Of a stretch of 64,000 nucleotides of DNA, positions 36,425-47,200 are shown piece after piece. The translations under genes were made by a program, and so were the position numbers. The notes under the pieces are model-generated. The model was not told where the DNA came from and did no database searches. It saw only the letters and a list, made by a program, of their open reading frames with translations. Position 1 is the stretch's first letter. Each line of letters begins with the position of its first letter. Source of the stretch: CAWCXF01 sp963799455 (lineage in GTDB: Bacteria > Pseudomonadota > Alphaproteobacteria > Rhodobacterales > Rhodobacteraceae); NCBI GenBank assembly GCA_963799455.1, contig CAWCXF010000007.1, positions 496,001 through 560,000 on the forward strand, written 5' to 3'.

Positions 36425-37843
36425 GTGACCGACCCGCAAGTCGCGCTGACGATGCTCGGCGTGTTCATCGCCCTGGTGTTCCTGGGCTTCCCCATCGCCT
36501 TCACGCTGATGGCGCTCGGCATCGGCTTCGGCTACTACGCCTATTTCGACGCAGGGAGGATGTGGCGCTCCTACGAGCGGCTCGACGAGACCGCGGGCTG
36601 GTGGGACTCGACCTCGCTGTGGCTCGAGGGGTTCTACAACAACCGCATCTTCGACCTGTTCATCAACCAGACCTACACGGTGATGTCGAACGAGGTGCTC
36701 ACCGCGGTGCCGCTGTTCCTCTTCATGGGCTACATCGTCGAGCGCGCCAACATCGTCGATCGCCTCTTCGGCACGCTCAACATCGCCTCGAAGAACATGC
36801 CGGGCTCGATGGGGGTGGCAGCGCTCGTCACCTGCGCGCTCTTCGCCACCGCCACCGGCATCGTCGGCGCGGTGGTGACGCTGATGGGGCTGCTGGCGCT
36901 GCCCGCCATGCTCAAGGCGCGCTACGACCACTCCTTCGCCTCCGGCATCATCTGCGCCGGCGGCACGCTGGGGATCCTCATCCCGCCCTCGATCATGCTG
37001 ATCGTCTACGCCGCCGCCTCGGGCGTCTCGATCGTGCGGCTCTACGCCGGCGCGCTCTTCCCGGGCTTCCTGCTCGCGGGGCTCTACCTCGCCTACGTGA
37101 TCGGCCGCTCGGTCCTCCAGCCCTCGGTCGCGCCCAAGCCCACGGCCGAGGAGGTGCCCGACGTGCCCATGGGGCAGCTCGCCCTCATGCTGGCGACCTC
37201 GTTCTTCCCGCTGGCGTTCCTGATCGTCGCGGTGCTGGGCTCGATCCTCTTCGGGCTCGCCACGCCCACCGAGGCCGCCTCGATCGGCGCGCTGGGCGGC
37301 ATGGTGCTGGCGGTGGCCTACCGCGCCATGACCTTCCAGCGCCTGCGCGAGAGCGTCTATCTGACGGTGCGCACCACGGCGATGGTGTGCTGGCTCTTCG
37401 TCGGCTCCTACACCTTCTCCTCGGTGTTCTCCTACCTCGGCGGCGAGCAGCTGATCGGGAGCTTCGTCGGGGGCCTGAACCTCACGCCGCTCCAGTTCCT
37501 GCTGCTCGCGCAGCTCATCATCTTCCTCCTGGGCTGGCCGCTCGAATGGTCGGAGATCATCATCATCTTCGTGCCGATCTTCCTGCCGCTCCTGCCCTTG
37601 TTCGGGGTCGATCCGCTGTTCTTCGGCATCCTGGTGGCGCTGAACCTCCAGACCTCGTTCCTGACGCCGCCGATGGCGATGTCGGCCTACTACCTCAAGG
37701 GGATCGCGCCGCCGGAGGTGCGGCTGACGCAGATCTTCGCCGGCGTCATGCCCTTCCTGGCGCTGGTGTTCTTGGCGATGATCATCGTCTACGTCGCGCC
37801 CGGGATCGTCTACTGGCTGCCGGACCAGATCTATGGGCGCTAG
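36425..37843 (+). CDS. dctM: TRAP transporter large permease
   Basis: The 472-residue membrane protein has about 12 helices. It contains FLGFPIAFTLMALGIGFGYY, AVPLFLFMGYIVERANIVDR, GTLGILIPPSIMLIVYAAAS and GLATPTEAASIGALGGMVL, with the C-terminal FLTPPMAMSAYYLKGI, all TRAP-M signatures. It imports the DctP ligand with sodium. The GTG start is supported by GAGAGGG 6 bases upstream. Its last 11 bases overlap the amidase gene, so the permease and the enzyme are made together. Confidence 0.95.
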   Translation: MTDPQVALTMLGVFIALVFLGFPIAFTLMALGIGFGYYAYFDAGRMWRSYERLDETAGWWDSTSLWLEGFYNNRIFDLFINQTYTVMSNEVLTAVPLFLFMGYIVERANIVDRLFGTLNIASKNMPGSMGVAALVTCALFATATGIVGAVVTLMGLLALPAMLKARYDHSFASGIICAGGTLGILIPPSIMLIVYAAASGVSIVRLYAGALFPGFLLAGLYLAYVIGRSVLQPSVAPKPTAEEVPDVPMGQLALMLATSFFPLAFLIVAVLGSILFGLATPTEAASIGALGGMVLAVAYRAMTFQRLRESVYLTVRTTAMVCWLFVGSYTFSSVFSYLGGEQLIGSFVGGLNLTPLQFLLLAQLIIFLLGWPLEWSEIIIIFVPIFLPLLPLFGVDPLFFGILVALNLQTSFLTPPMAMSAYYLKGIAPPEVRLTQIFAGVMPFLALVFLAMIIVYVAPGIVYWLPDQIYGR

Positions 37844-39230
37844 ACCCAGGAGCACGGGGCCGAAGCCCCTGCCGCGCGGCCGCGTGCCGCTGGTCTCGCT
37901 CGCGGCCGTCGAGCTGAGGGGCCGCCTCGCCTCGGGCGCGCTGCGCGCCGAGGAGGTGGCCGAGGCGTTCCTCGCCCAGATCGCCGCGCGCGAGCCCGAG
38001 CTGTGCGCCTTCGCCCATCTCGACGAGGGCCATGTCAGGGACCAGGCGCGCCGGCTCGACGCGCTCCGCCGGACGGGCCGCCCCGTCGGTCCGCTCCACG
38101 GCCTGCCGGTGGCGGTCAAGGACATCATCGACACGGCGGGGACGCCGACCGAGAACGGCACCGCGCTCGACGCCGGCCGGGTGCCCGACGCGGACGCGGC
38201 GCTCGTGGCGCGGCTGCGCGCGGCCGGCGCGCTGGTGATCGGCAAGACGGTGACGACCGAGCTGGCCTACCTCCACCCGTCCAAGACGCGCAACCCGGCG
38301 GCAGCGGGCCGCACGCCGGGCGGCTCCTCGGCCGGATCGGCCGCGGCGGTCGCGGCCCACATGGCGCCCCTCGCGGTCGGCACCCAGACCGGCGGCTCGG
38401 TGATCCGCCCCGCCTCCTTCTGCGGCTGCGTCGGCTTCAAGCCGAGCTTCGGCGCCATCCCCCGCACCGGGGTGCTCGCGCAGTCGCCCTCGCTCGACAC
38501 GGTGGGCGTCTTCGCCCGCTCGGTCGAGGACGCGGCGCTGCTGGCCGAGATCCTGTTCGGCTTCGACGCCGGGGATCCCGCGACGCGCCCCGCGCCGCCG
38601 CCGCGCCTCCTCGACGTGGCCACCGCCGAGCCGCCGGTCACGCCGACCTTGGCGTTCCTGCGCCCTCCGGGCCACGACGCGCGCGCCGAGCCGGTGCTGC
38701 GCGAGGCGATGGCCGAGCTGGCGGACGCCCTGGGCGAGCGCGCCTTCGAGGTCGAGCTTCCCGCCCCCTTCGAGGAGGCCGCCGCCGTGCGCGAGCGCAT
38801 CAACCTCGCCGAGATGGCCAAGTGCTACCACGCCTACGAGCGGCGCGGGCGCGACCGGCTCTCGGCCGAGACGCGCGATGCGATCGACCGGGGCAAGAGG
38901 GTGCTCGCGCGCGACTACCTCGCCGCGCTGGACTGGCCCGCCGTCCTCAACGCCGGCCTGGAGGAGATCCTGTCGCGCTGCGACGCCATCCTCCTGCCCG
39001 CCGCCCCCGGCCCCGCGCCCGAGGGCTTCGCCAGCACGGGCGACGCCATCTTCAACGGGCTCTGGACGCTCTGCGGCGTGCCGGCCGTGACCGTGCCGCT
39101 CTTGCGGACCGAGGAAGGCTGGCCCATGGGCGTGCAGCTCGTGGCGCGGCGCGGCGACGACGCGCGCCTCCTGCGCACCGCGCGCTGGCTGGCGCGCGAG
39201 ATGACCCGACCGGAGGGGACGCCCCCATGA
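37833..39230 (+). CDS. Amidase-signature family hydrolase
   Basis: The 465-residue protein has the full amidase Ser-cisSer-Lys triad: K96 in LPVAVKDIID, the cis-Ser in GGSSAGSAAAVAAHM (residues 163-177) and nucleophile S189 in GTQTGGSVIRPAS. It should hydrolyse an amide (or ester) to the acid. Overlap with dctM suggests that the TRAP ligand is the substrate or product, for example an amidated organic acid. The long C-terminal part lacks a signal peptide, so the enzyme acts in the cytoplasm. Related GatA-type subunits would have GatB/C neighbours, which are absent here. Confidence 0.9.
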   Translation: MGARPRSTGPKPLPRGRVPLVSLAAVELRGRLASGALRAEEVAEAFLAQIAAREPELCAFAHLDEGHVRDQARRLDALRRTGRPVGPLHGLPVAVKDIIDTAGTPTENGTALDAGRVPDADAALVARLRAAGALVIGKTVTTELAYLHPSKTRNPAAAGRTPGGSSAGSAAAVAAHMAPLAVGTQTGGSVIRPASFCGCVGFKPSFGAIPRTGVLAQSPSLDTVGVFARSVEDAALLAEILFGFDAGDPATRPAPPPRLLDVATAEPPVTPTLAFLRPPGHDARAEPVLREAMAELADALGERAFEVELPAPFEEAAAVRERINLAEMAKCYHAYERRGRDRLSAETRDAIDRGKRVLARDYLAALDWPAVLNAGLEEILSRCDAILLPAAPGPAPEGFASTGDAIFNGLWTLCGVPAVTVPLLRTEEGWPMGVQLVARRGDDARLLRTARWLAREMTRPEGTPP

Positions 39231-39391
39231 TCAGCCGCCTCATGGCGATCGCGGCCTTCGCCGTCCTCGCGGGCTTCCTCGGCATCCTCGTCTTCGAGGT
39301 GCCGCGACTCGACCTCGGGATCATCGCGGCGATCACGCTGATCCTGGTGGTGGTGGACTTCTTCAGCACACCGGGATCGCCCGGAGGCTGA
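39227..39391 (+). CDS. Small two-helix membrane protein
   Basis: This 54-residue hydrophobic protein starts at an ATG overlapping the amidase stop (ATGA). It reads MISRLMAIAAFAVLAGFLGI, a short turn, then IIAAITLILVVVDFF and a polar tail. Nothing identifies it. Translational coupling to the amidase and two clear helices argue that it is real. Similar tiny proteins sometimes accompany TRAP genes. Confidence 0.7.
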   Translation: MISRLMAIAAFAVLAGFLGILVFEVPRLDLGIIAAITLILVVVDFFSTPGSPGG

Positions 39392-40590
39392 GGCCGCCCC
39401 CCGGACGCCGGCGCGCGCGCCGACCCGACGGGCCCTCCGGGCGCCGAGGTGGCCCCACGCCCCGCCATGCCGCCATCCTCCGGGAGACCGCGACCACGCC
39501 CGCCCGGCGCGCGCGCCTCCCGCCCCCCATGCGCGCCCCGGCGCCTCGCTCGACGAGCGCGCCCGGCGCGGCCTCGGGCGCGCGGCCCTGGGGCCGCTCC
39601 ACCGGGAGGACCGACCGAAGGCCCCCGCTCGCGCGCCGCCGCCCCTCCCGCCCCGGCCCCGCCTCGGCCTCCCGGGGTCGACCCGGGGCACGGCTTCGAG
39701 ACCGAGATCCCGTCCGGGTGGGGCTGCGATCGGTCCCATGGCGCCATGGTCCCGCTCCCGCAGCGGCGCCCGGAGGGAGGGGACGGGAGCACGAACCGGC
39801 TTCGTCGTGCGGATCGGCGGGTGCGCGGGGCGCCGACCGCCGCAGCCTGAACGAGCACGACATCGGGCGGCTCGCGGACCTGCGGCCTCATGCCGACCAC
39901 CCCCGTCACCGGCGCCCTCTCCCCGGTCGCGTGCCCGGCCAGGCGAGCGCCGAGACCGCCGCCGATCGCGCACGCAGTGGATGGCGCCCTCGTCTCGATG
40001 TCCTTCTCGATCGACGCCGCCATGCCGAACCCGCTCCACGACCTGCCGCCGGAGGGGCTCGCCTGGACCGTGACATCGCTCGGAACGGCACGAGAAGATC
40101 GCCCGGGATCAGCGGACCATCCGATCGGGCGGGATCGGCGCCGCGAAAGCCGGTCCCCTGCAACGCCGCCCCTCCGCCGCGCGGCCTCCTCGATCGCCAT
40201 CCTGCCGCCATCCTGCGCGCACGGGACGCCCGCCCCGGCCGGTCCGCCCTCCTCGCGCGCCACCGCGAGCGGCCTCCCCGGGGGCGCCGCCGGCCACGGG
40301 CACAGGGCCCGGCGGGCCGGGAGCCCTCCCCCGCGACGCGTGAGGCGGTCGGCGATCGTCCCGCCCCATCGCCGCGCTGCCGGACGGCCGCGGGCGGCGA
40401 AGGCGACCCCCTCGCCGAATCTCGGCCGCACGAGCCGTCGATCGCTTGGGCCGGTGGCCTCGCGCCGAGCGGGCACCGCGCCGGTCCCACCCGCCCCCTC
40501 GCTCGGCGCGGAGGCGAGGCTTCGGTCCCGGGGCCACCGGGGCCCTGCCGCGCGGGCGGGTCCGATCCGCCTCGAACCCAGCACGCAAAG
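39392..40590. other. 1.2 kb GC-rich region without a recognisable gene
   Basis: Long open frames exist on both strands (for example 39052-40611 minus), but none gives a known domain and their composition is dominated by Arg, Pro, Gly and Ala, as expected from GC-rich non-coding DNA. No tRNA or repeat array is seen. It separates the amidase operon from the regulatory region of the giant gene. Confidence 0.5.
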
Positions 40591-41231
40591 GCCCCTGCGG
40601 AGCGCTCCCATTCACGTTATTGCAGCCGGCAGGACAAACGCTGGCGCAAAGAAGGATCGTTTCCGAGATATGGACGACGCCTCTCCTGGGCATTACAGGG
40701 GCGAGGGCTTCGGAATCGAATCCCGCAGGCATTTCCGGGAATCCATCGAGCGATCCGCCACGCACCGATGCAGGCCCGCCCCTCGCCCCGTCCGCCCGGC
40801 CCGCGTCCCCGGGCGCTCGCGCGAACGTGAGCGCGCACCGGTGCCGAGGGCTTGTGCTGAAAGGCTGTGGGCGCGCCGGCGGGGCCGCAGGGGTCGCAGG
40901 GGCACGTCCCCGGAGCCCTGGCCTCGACGCGGCCGGACAGCCGATGACAATTCAAAGACTTAATTCAGTTAATGTTTCACGCCTCGGCGGAAAGGCAGCC
41001 CCCTCCGGATTTCTTCTTGACTTAGTGCCCGCCCCTGTTAACAGGCCGTTAATGGCCTCCGAGGGCCACCTGTCAAAACAACTCGCGGCGATATCCAGTG
41101 ATGTCCGTTCCGGCGTAACCAGTTCGACCGCGGTCGCGCGCGCCCCGCCTTGAAGGGGCCCGCCCGCCGCTCCCGCGCCCCGATCGACCGTCCCAGGATC
41201 CGTCGCCCCGAGCATTGCAAGAGGGCGCGTC
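40591..41231 (+). promoter_or_regulatory. AT-richer leader/promoter region of the giant gene
   Basis: GC content falls to roughly half in parts of this stretch, sharply unlike the preceding kilobase. TTGACT at 41017 followed after 16-17 bases by TAACAG is a weak sigma-70 candidate. TTAA elements occur at 40960, 40969, 41038 and 41049; the last two form a CtrA-type box. The ribosome-binding site AGAGG lies about 8 bases before the ATG at 41232. A leader of up to 200 nt is implied. Confidence 0.5.
41034..41052 (+). promoter_or_regulatory. CtrA-type box TTAA-N7-TTAA with overlapping palindrome
   Basis: TTAACAGGCCGTTAA occupies 41038-41052, an exact match to the alphaproteobacterial CtrA consensus. 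The 12-bp perfect palindrome CCTGTTAACAGG (41034-41045) overlaps its left half. Location about 180 bp upstream of the start codon is suitable for control. Confidence 0.6.
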
Positions 41232-44200
41232 ATGGCTGTCACCAACAACTTCTCGTCGAGCTCGCTCGATCTCAACGGCGTCGTCGCGCTGAGCCAGCCG
41301 ACCGCGCTGGTCTGGGGCCCCGACGGGCGGCTCTACGTGACCGAGGTCGATGGCGACGTGAGGGTCCTGACGATCGCGTTCGGCGACAAGGATCCGGGCG
41401 ACGCCGACCCCACGGCGCAGTTCTACGTCACGGACGCGGTGACGCTGAGCGCGGTCAAGGCGACCCCCAACCACAACGACGACGGCTCGGCGAGCGGCCA
41501 GGGCAACCGCCAGGTCACCGGCATCGACGTCACGCCCCAGTTCGACGCCGACGGCAACCCGGTGACGATCGACGGCAAGCCCGCGGTGACGATCTACGTC
41601 ACCTCGTCGGACAGCCGCATCGGCGCGGGCACGAGCGGCGCCGATTCGAACCTCGACACCAACTCGGGCGTCATCACCAAGCTCACCCAGACCGGGCCCG
41701 ACGCCTGGGCCGCGGTCGACCTGGTGCGCGGCCTCCCGCGCTCTGAGGAGAACCACGCGCTCAACGGGCTCGAGGTGATCCAGACGCTCGACGCCGACGG
41801 CACGCTCGTCTCCGAGCGCATGATCGTCGCCTCGGGCGGCAACGCCAACAACGGCGCGCCGTCCAACAACTTCGGCGGCCAGCAGGAGACGCCGCTGAGC
41901 GGCGCGCTCCTGGAGGTCGACCTCGACATGCTGGCCGCGATGCCGGTGCTCGCCGACCCCGTCTCGGGGCGCGCCTACGTCCACGACCTGCCGACGCTCG
42001 ACGACCCCGCCCGCGCGGGCGCGACGGACGCGAACGACCCGTTCGGCGGCGCCGACGGGCGCAACAGCGCCAAGCTCGTCGACGGCGGGCCGGTGCGGAT
42101 CTACTCGGCCGGCTACCGCAACTCCTTCGACGTGGAGGTCACCGAGGACGGCCGCGTCTTCACCTACGACAACGGCGCCAACAACACCTGGGGCGGCCGG
42201 CCGGTGGGCGAGGCCGGCGACAACGGCGGCACGATCGACTTCGCGCAGGCGCTGGGCTACGTCGCCACCAACCTCAACAACGGCGACGGCAACTCGAACG
42301 ACCCCATCAGCCTGGTCAACTGGAACCCCTCCAACAAGGACCAGATGCACGAGGCCACGCGCTCCGACGACCTCGCGGGCCGGGCGCTCTCGGCCGGGCA
42401 GGGGGGCGCGACGACCTATCTCGACCCCGCCAGCGGGCTGACGCTGGTCTATGGCGGCCATCCGAACCCAACCCGCGCCGAGGGCTCGCGCGCGGGGCTG
42501 CTCTACACCCCGGGCGCCGGCGCCGCCGACGCGTTCCTGCTGATGTCGAACACCGACAGCGCCGGCAACGGGGGCGGCAGCGACTACGACGAGGTGATGG
42601 CCTGGCTCGCCGAGGTCGAGGCGAACGACGCGAAATACCCCAACAGCGGCCTTTACGGCGCGGATGCGGGCGAGCTGACCTCGCGCGTGCTCGCGGTGAC
42701 CCCGGGCGTGCTCTACGACATCTACCGGCTCGAGGCGGGCGGCGGCGTCGCGGTCGAGGCCGGCGGCCCCGCGCCCGCGGGCGGCACGAAGCTGGGCCAG
42801 GCGGGGCTTCCCGCCGACATCGGCGAGATCGTCGCGCGCACCAACCCGATCGAGGGGAACTACCTCGAGGCCGGCCGCACCGACGGCGCCGTGGACACCG
42901 GCAACGGCTCGATCAACGGCATGACCGAGTACACCTCGACCGTGCTCGACGAGGGCGGCGTCAAGATGTCGGGCGCGATCATCGCCGCCTCGCTCGGCGG
43001 CTCGCTGATCATCATGGGCCGCGACGCCGAGGGCGTGGTCCAGACGAGCACCAACAACGGGTTCAGCGTCGCGGCCGACCGCACCGTGCTCTCCGCCGGG
43101 GGCGCGCCGCTGGGGCTCGCCTCGCTCGGCGACGACTTCGTCGCGCGCGGCCTGTCGCTGCCGTTCCAGGGCTCGATCTGGTCGGCCGTCTACAAGGAGA
43201 ACGGGCCGCTGATCGAGATCTACCAGCCCGCGAACGGCGCCGTGCCGCTGGCGGGCTCGGAGATCGTGGACGAGACCGACGCCGACCTCGACGGCGTGGA
43301 CCACCTCAACGACCCGTTCGAGTTCTCGCCCGAGAACGGCTACGCGCTGGGCGCCGGCCAGAGCCTGGTGCTCGACTTCAGCCCGCTCAACGACGACTTC
43401 CCGACCTCCTTCTCCTCGACGGGGCTGCTCGGGGCCGCACTCGACGGCACGACCCCCAACCAGGACGCGCGCACCGCGTTCGAGAACTTCCCCGCCGACC
43501 AGCAGCGCGACGGGCTCTACGACAACGGCGGCAACATCCTGCCGGGCGGCAACGCGCCGATCTTCCAGATCAAGAAGGTCGTGGACGGCACCGTGGTGGG
43601 CGCGGCCAACTCGGCGCGCGACGCGATGCACACGGGCTTCCGCCCGGCCGACGACGTCGAGCGCGTGGTCGCCATCCTCGACGTCAAGAACTGGATCCTC
43701 GAGGCCGGCACGCCGCTGACGGGCCAGCTCACGGGGATGATGTTCGGCGACGGCACGCAGTCCAACTTCCTGCGCGTCGTGTTCGGCGGCGTCGAGGGCA
43801 CGGGCACCGGCATCGAGGTCGGCTACGAGCTGGATGACGCGGGCTACACGGTGCTGGCGCGCCGAGCCCTGCCGGGGCTGGCCGACGCCTCGGCCACCGG
43901 AGTCGAGCTGCGCCTGGAGATCTCGGGCGTGGGCACCAGCTTCGACGTGGCGGTCGCCTACCGGATCGCCGGGCAGGATCGCTTCACCGACGTGCCGCTG
44001 GGCGGGTTCAGCCTGCCCCAGGGCGTGCTGCGCGACGTGCTGACGGGCGACCACACCATCACCTCGGGCGGCGTCGTGCTGCCCTCGGGCGCCGCGGTCG
44101 GGCTCCTCGCGGAGGACGTGGGCGGCGACGGCGCCGACGACGCGGGGCTGAGGGCGATCGACTTCAACCAGCTCTCGATCCAGGGCTTCGGCAACGAGAT

Positions 44201-47200
44201 CGCCGCCGACACCGCGGCGCAGGTCGGCGCGTCCGGCACGGCCGGCCTCGACACGGTGCTCTACACCGGCACCGACACGGCGCTCGCGCCGCTCGCCGCC
44301 GACGTCGAGAACTTCGACGGGCGGGGCTCGGACGCGGACTACGCCGTCACCGGCAACGCGCTCGACAACGACATCGCGCTCGGCGCGGGCGCCAACACCG
44401 TGACCACGGGGGCGGGCGCCGACACGGTGCGCGGCACGCTGGCGCAGCTCGCGGGCGACGAGATCACCGACCTCTCCGAGGACGACGCGGTGGTGATCGA
44501 GGGCGTGAGCACGAGCGGCCTGACGGTCGGCTACGCCGCGAGCGCGGACGGCGCCGTGGTGACGCTCGACGGGGCCGCGATCACCTTCTCGGGCCCGGCC
44601 TTCGAGGGCTTCGACCCGGCGCAGGGCGGGCGGCGCTTCGCGCTCGTGGACGTGGACGGCGGCGTGCGCCTGACGGTCAAGCCGGCGCTGGCGCCGGTGG
44701 TGGCGATCAACGCCGGCGGCGGGGACGTGCTGGGCCTGACCCTGCGCGACACGGCGATCGACTTCCTCGCCGACGGGCCGGGCGCCCCGAAGCCGGGCTT
44801 CACCGTGACCGGCGGCTACAAGGCCTACTCGAACGGAACCTCCAACGGCTACGACTTCCCCGGCACCGACCTCGACGGGGTGCTGGCCTCCGAGCGCTCG
44901 GGCCCCTTCGACACGCCCTGGGGCTACTCGATCGACGTGGCCAACGGCACCTATCTCGTCGATCTGCTCTTCGCCGAGATCTACCACGGCTTCGTCAACA
45001 CGGCCGACCCCGACGACAAGCGCCAGTTCGACGTCTTCCTCGAGGGCGCGCTGGTCGAGGACGACTACGACATCATCGACGACGCGGGTGCCGCCGGCAC
45101 CTTGGTGACGAAGACCTACCAGGTCGAGGTCACCGACGGCTCGCTCGACATCGAGCTGCTCGCCCAGGTCGATCAGGCCAAGCTCTCGGGCCTCGCGGTG
45201 TGGGCGCTCAACGGCGCCGTCACGCCGCCGTCGGACACCACGGCCCCCGCGATCGTCTCGATCGAGGTCGAGAACCCGCAGAGCGTGCAGGACGACGTGC
45301 GCGACGCCACCGTGGTGCTCACCGACGCGGGCGGCTTCGACGCCGCCGCGCTCGCCGCGCTCGACGGCTCGGAGCTCGTCTTCTCCGGCATCGCGCCGAA
45401 ATCCGTCTCGGCGCCGAGCGTGGCGCTGTCGGCCGACGGCCGCACGGCGACGCTGAGCTACGCGCTGACGCCGCCCGACGAGGGCTGGCCCTCGGGCGAG
45501 GGCGAGGTCTCGGTCGCGGCCGGCGCCTACGCCGACGCCGCCGGCAACGGCACCGCCGCCGCCACGAGCGCCTTCATCTTCGAGCCCAACCTCGCCAACC
45601 TCGTGGCCGGCCCGGTGGCGCTCGCCATCAACGTCGGGCCCGTGACCAACGCGCTCGACGGCTCGCTCGCGGGGGACGACAAGAACACCTACGGCGGCGC
45701 GATCGCCGACGACCCGATCATCGGCGTGTCGCTGCAGGCGGACGATCCGTCCTACTACGCCCCGTCCTCCAAGACCGGCTTCAACATCGACGGCAAGGCG
45801 GGCACGACGGGCTCGAACCCCGCGCTCGACGGCTCGGCGCTGCACACCTACCGCGACTCGGCGGCGGGCTCCTTCACCGCGACCTACCCGATCGAGAACG
45901 GCGTCTACGTCGTCGAGCTGTGGTTCGCCGAGCTGTTCTACGCCGGCCCCGGCGAGCGCCAGGGCGACTACAGCCTCAACGGCGAGACCTGGGCGCTCGA
46001 CTTCGACGCCAACCAGGCCGCGGGCGGGCCCGATCAGCCGGTCAAGATCGCCAAGACCGTCGCCGTCACCGACGGAAAGATCGTCATCGACGTGAACGCC
46101 GACATCGGCGAGCCGGGATACAACGCCATCGTCGTCTACGAGGCGGTGCCCTCGGATCTGCCGGCCACCGTGTCGGTGGGCGACGCATCGGCCGTCGAGG
46201 GCGGGGAGGCGACGCTCGTCTTCACGCGCTCGGGCGATCTCTCCGAGGCGGTCGAGGTCTCCTTCTCGCTGACGCCGGGCAGCGCGGACGCCTCGGACTT
46301 CGGCGCGCCGACGCCCACCACCGTCACCATCCCCGCGGGCGCGCGCAGCGCCTCGGCCACCGTGCCCGTCGCCGACGACGACGCGGAGGAGGGCGCGGAG
46401 ACCTTCACCGTCACCATCACCGGGGTGTCGGGCGACGCCCTGATCGGCGACGCCGTGGGCACCGTGACCATCGCCGCGTCCGACGCGCAGGTCGGGAGCC
46501 CGGGCGGCGGCGCGCTCTTCGCGCTCGACTTCGAGACGGCGGGCGACCCGCTGGCGGAGGGCGGCTTCGACGCGCTCCTCGGCGGCGCGGGCGCGCTGGA
46601 GGCCGCCAAGGCCTCCGTGGCGGGCGGCAAGCTCGTGGTCCAGACCTCCGACGGCGACCTGTCGGAGGGCGGCGCCACGGCGTCCAAGAACGACTTCGTG
46701 CGCGCGGCCGACATCTCGGGCGCCGCGATCGAGCAGGCCACGCTCGCCACGCGCTTCGACAACCCGTTCGACGCGGCCTTCCTGGCGGATCGCGGCCTCG
46801 CCACGGTGCCCGACTACCTCCAGCAGGGCATCATCGTCGCCACGGGGGACGCGGCGACCAACCAGGCGGCGAACCAGTTCGTCAAGCTGATCTGGGGCGG
46901 CAACGCCGGCACCGCGGTGCAGATGTGGTCGCAGGGCGCCATCGACCAGGTGGTCACGCTCGCGGCCATGTCGGCGGCGGCGGGGACGGCCTTCGGCACC
47001 GCCGACGTGGCCTCGGTCGAGCTGTCGCTCGCCATCGACAAGGCGGCGGGGACGATCGCGCAGATCGTCACGCTCTACGACGCATCCGGGGCGGTGCTGG
47101 GCGGAGTCCGTCCGGGCGCCACGCCGGGCTTCGCGGCGGCGGCGCCGACGGCGATGCCGGCGGCGGTGGCCGCGGCGATCGCCGACGGCACCAGCGTGTT

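Noticed and set aside
39052..40611. 519-residue minus-strand frame over the amidase end and the gene-less region
   Set aside because: Overlaps the true amidase gene and shows only Arg/Gly/Pro/Ala-rich filler sequence.
40960..40972. TTAA-N5-TTAA as another CtrA box
   Set aside because: The spacing is five, not seven bases; CtrA sites need N7.
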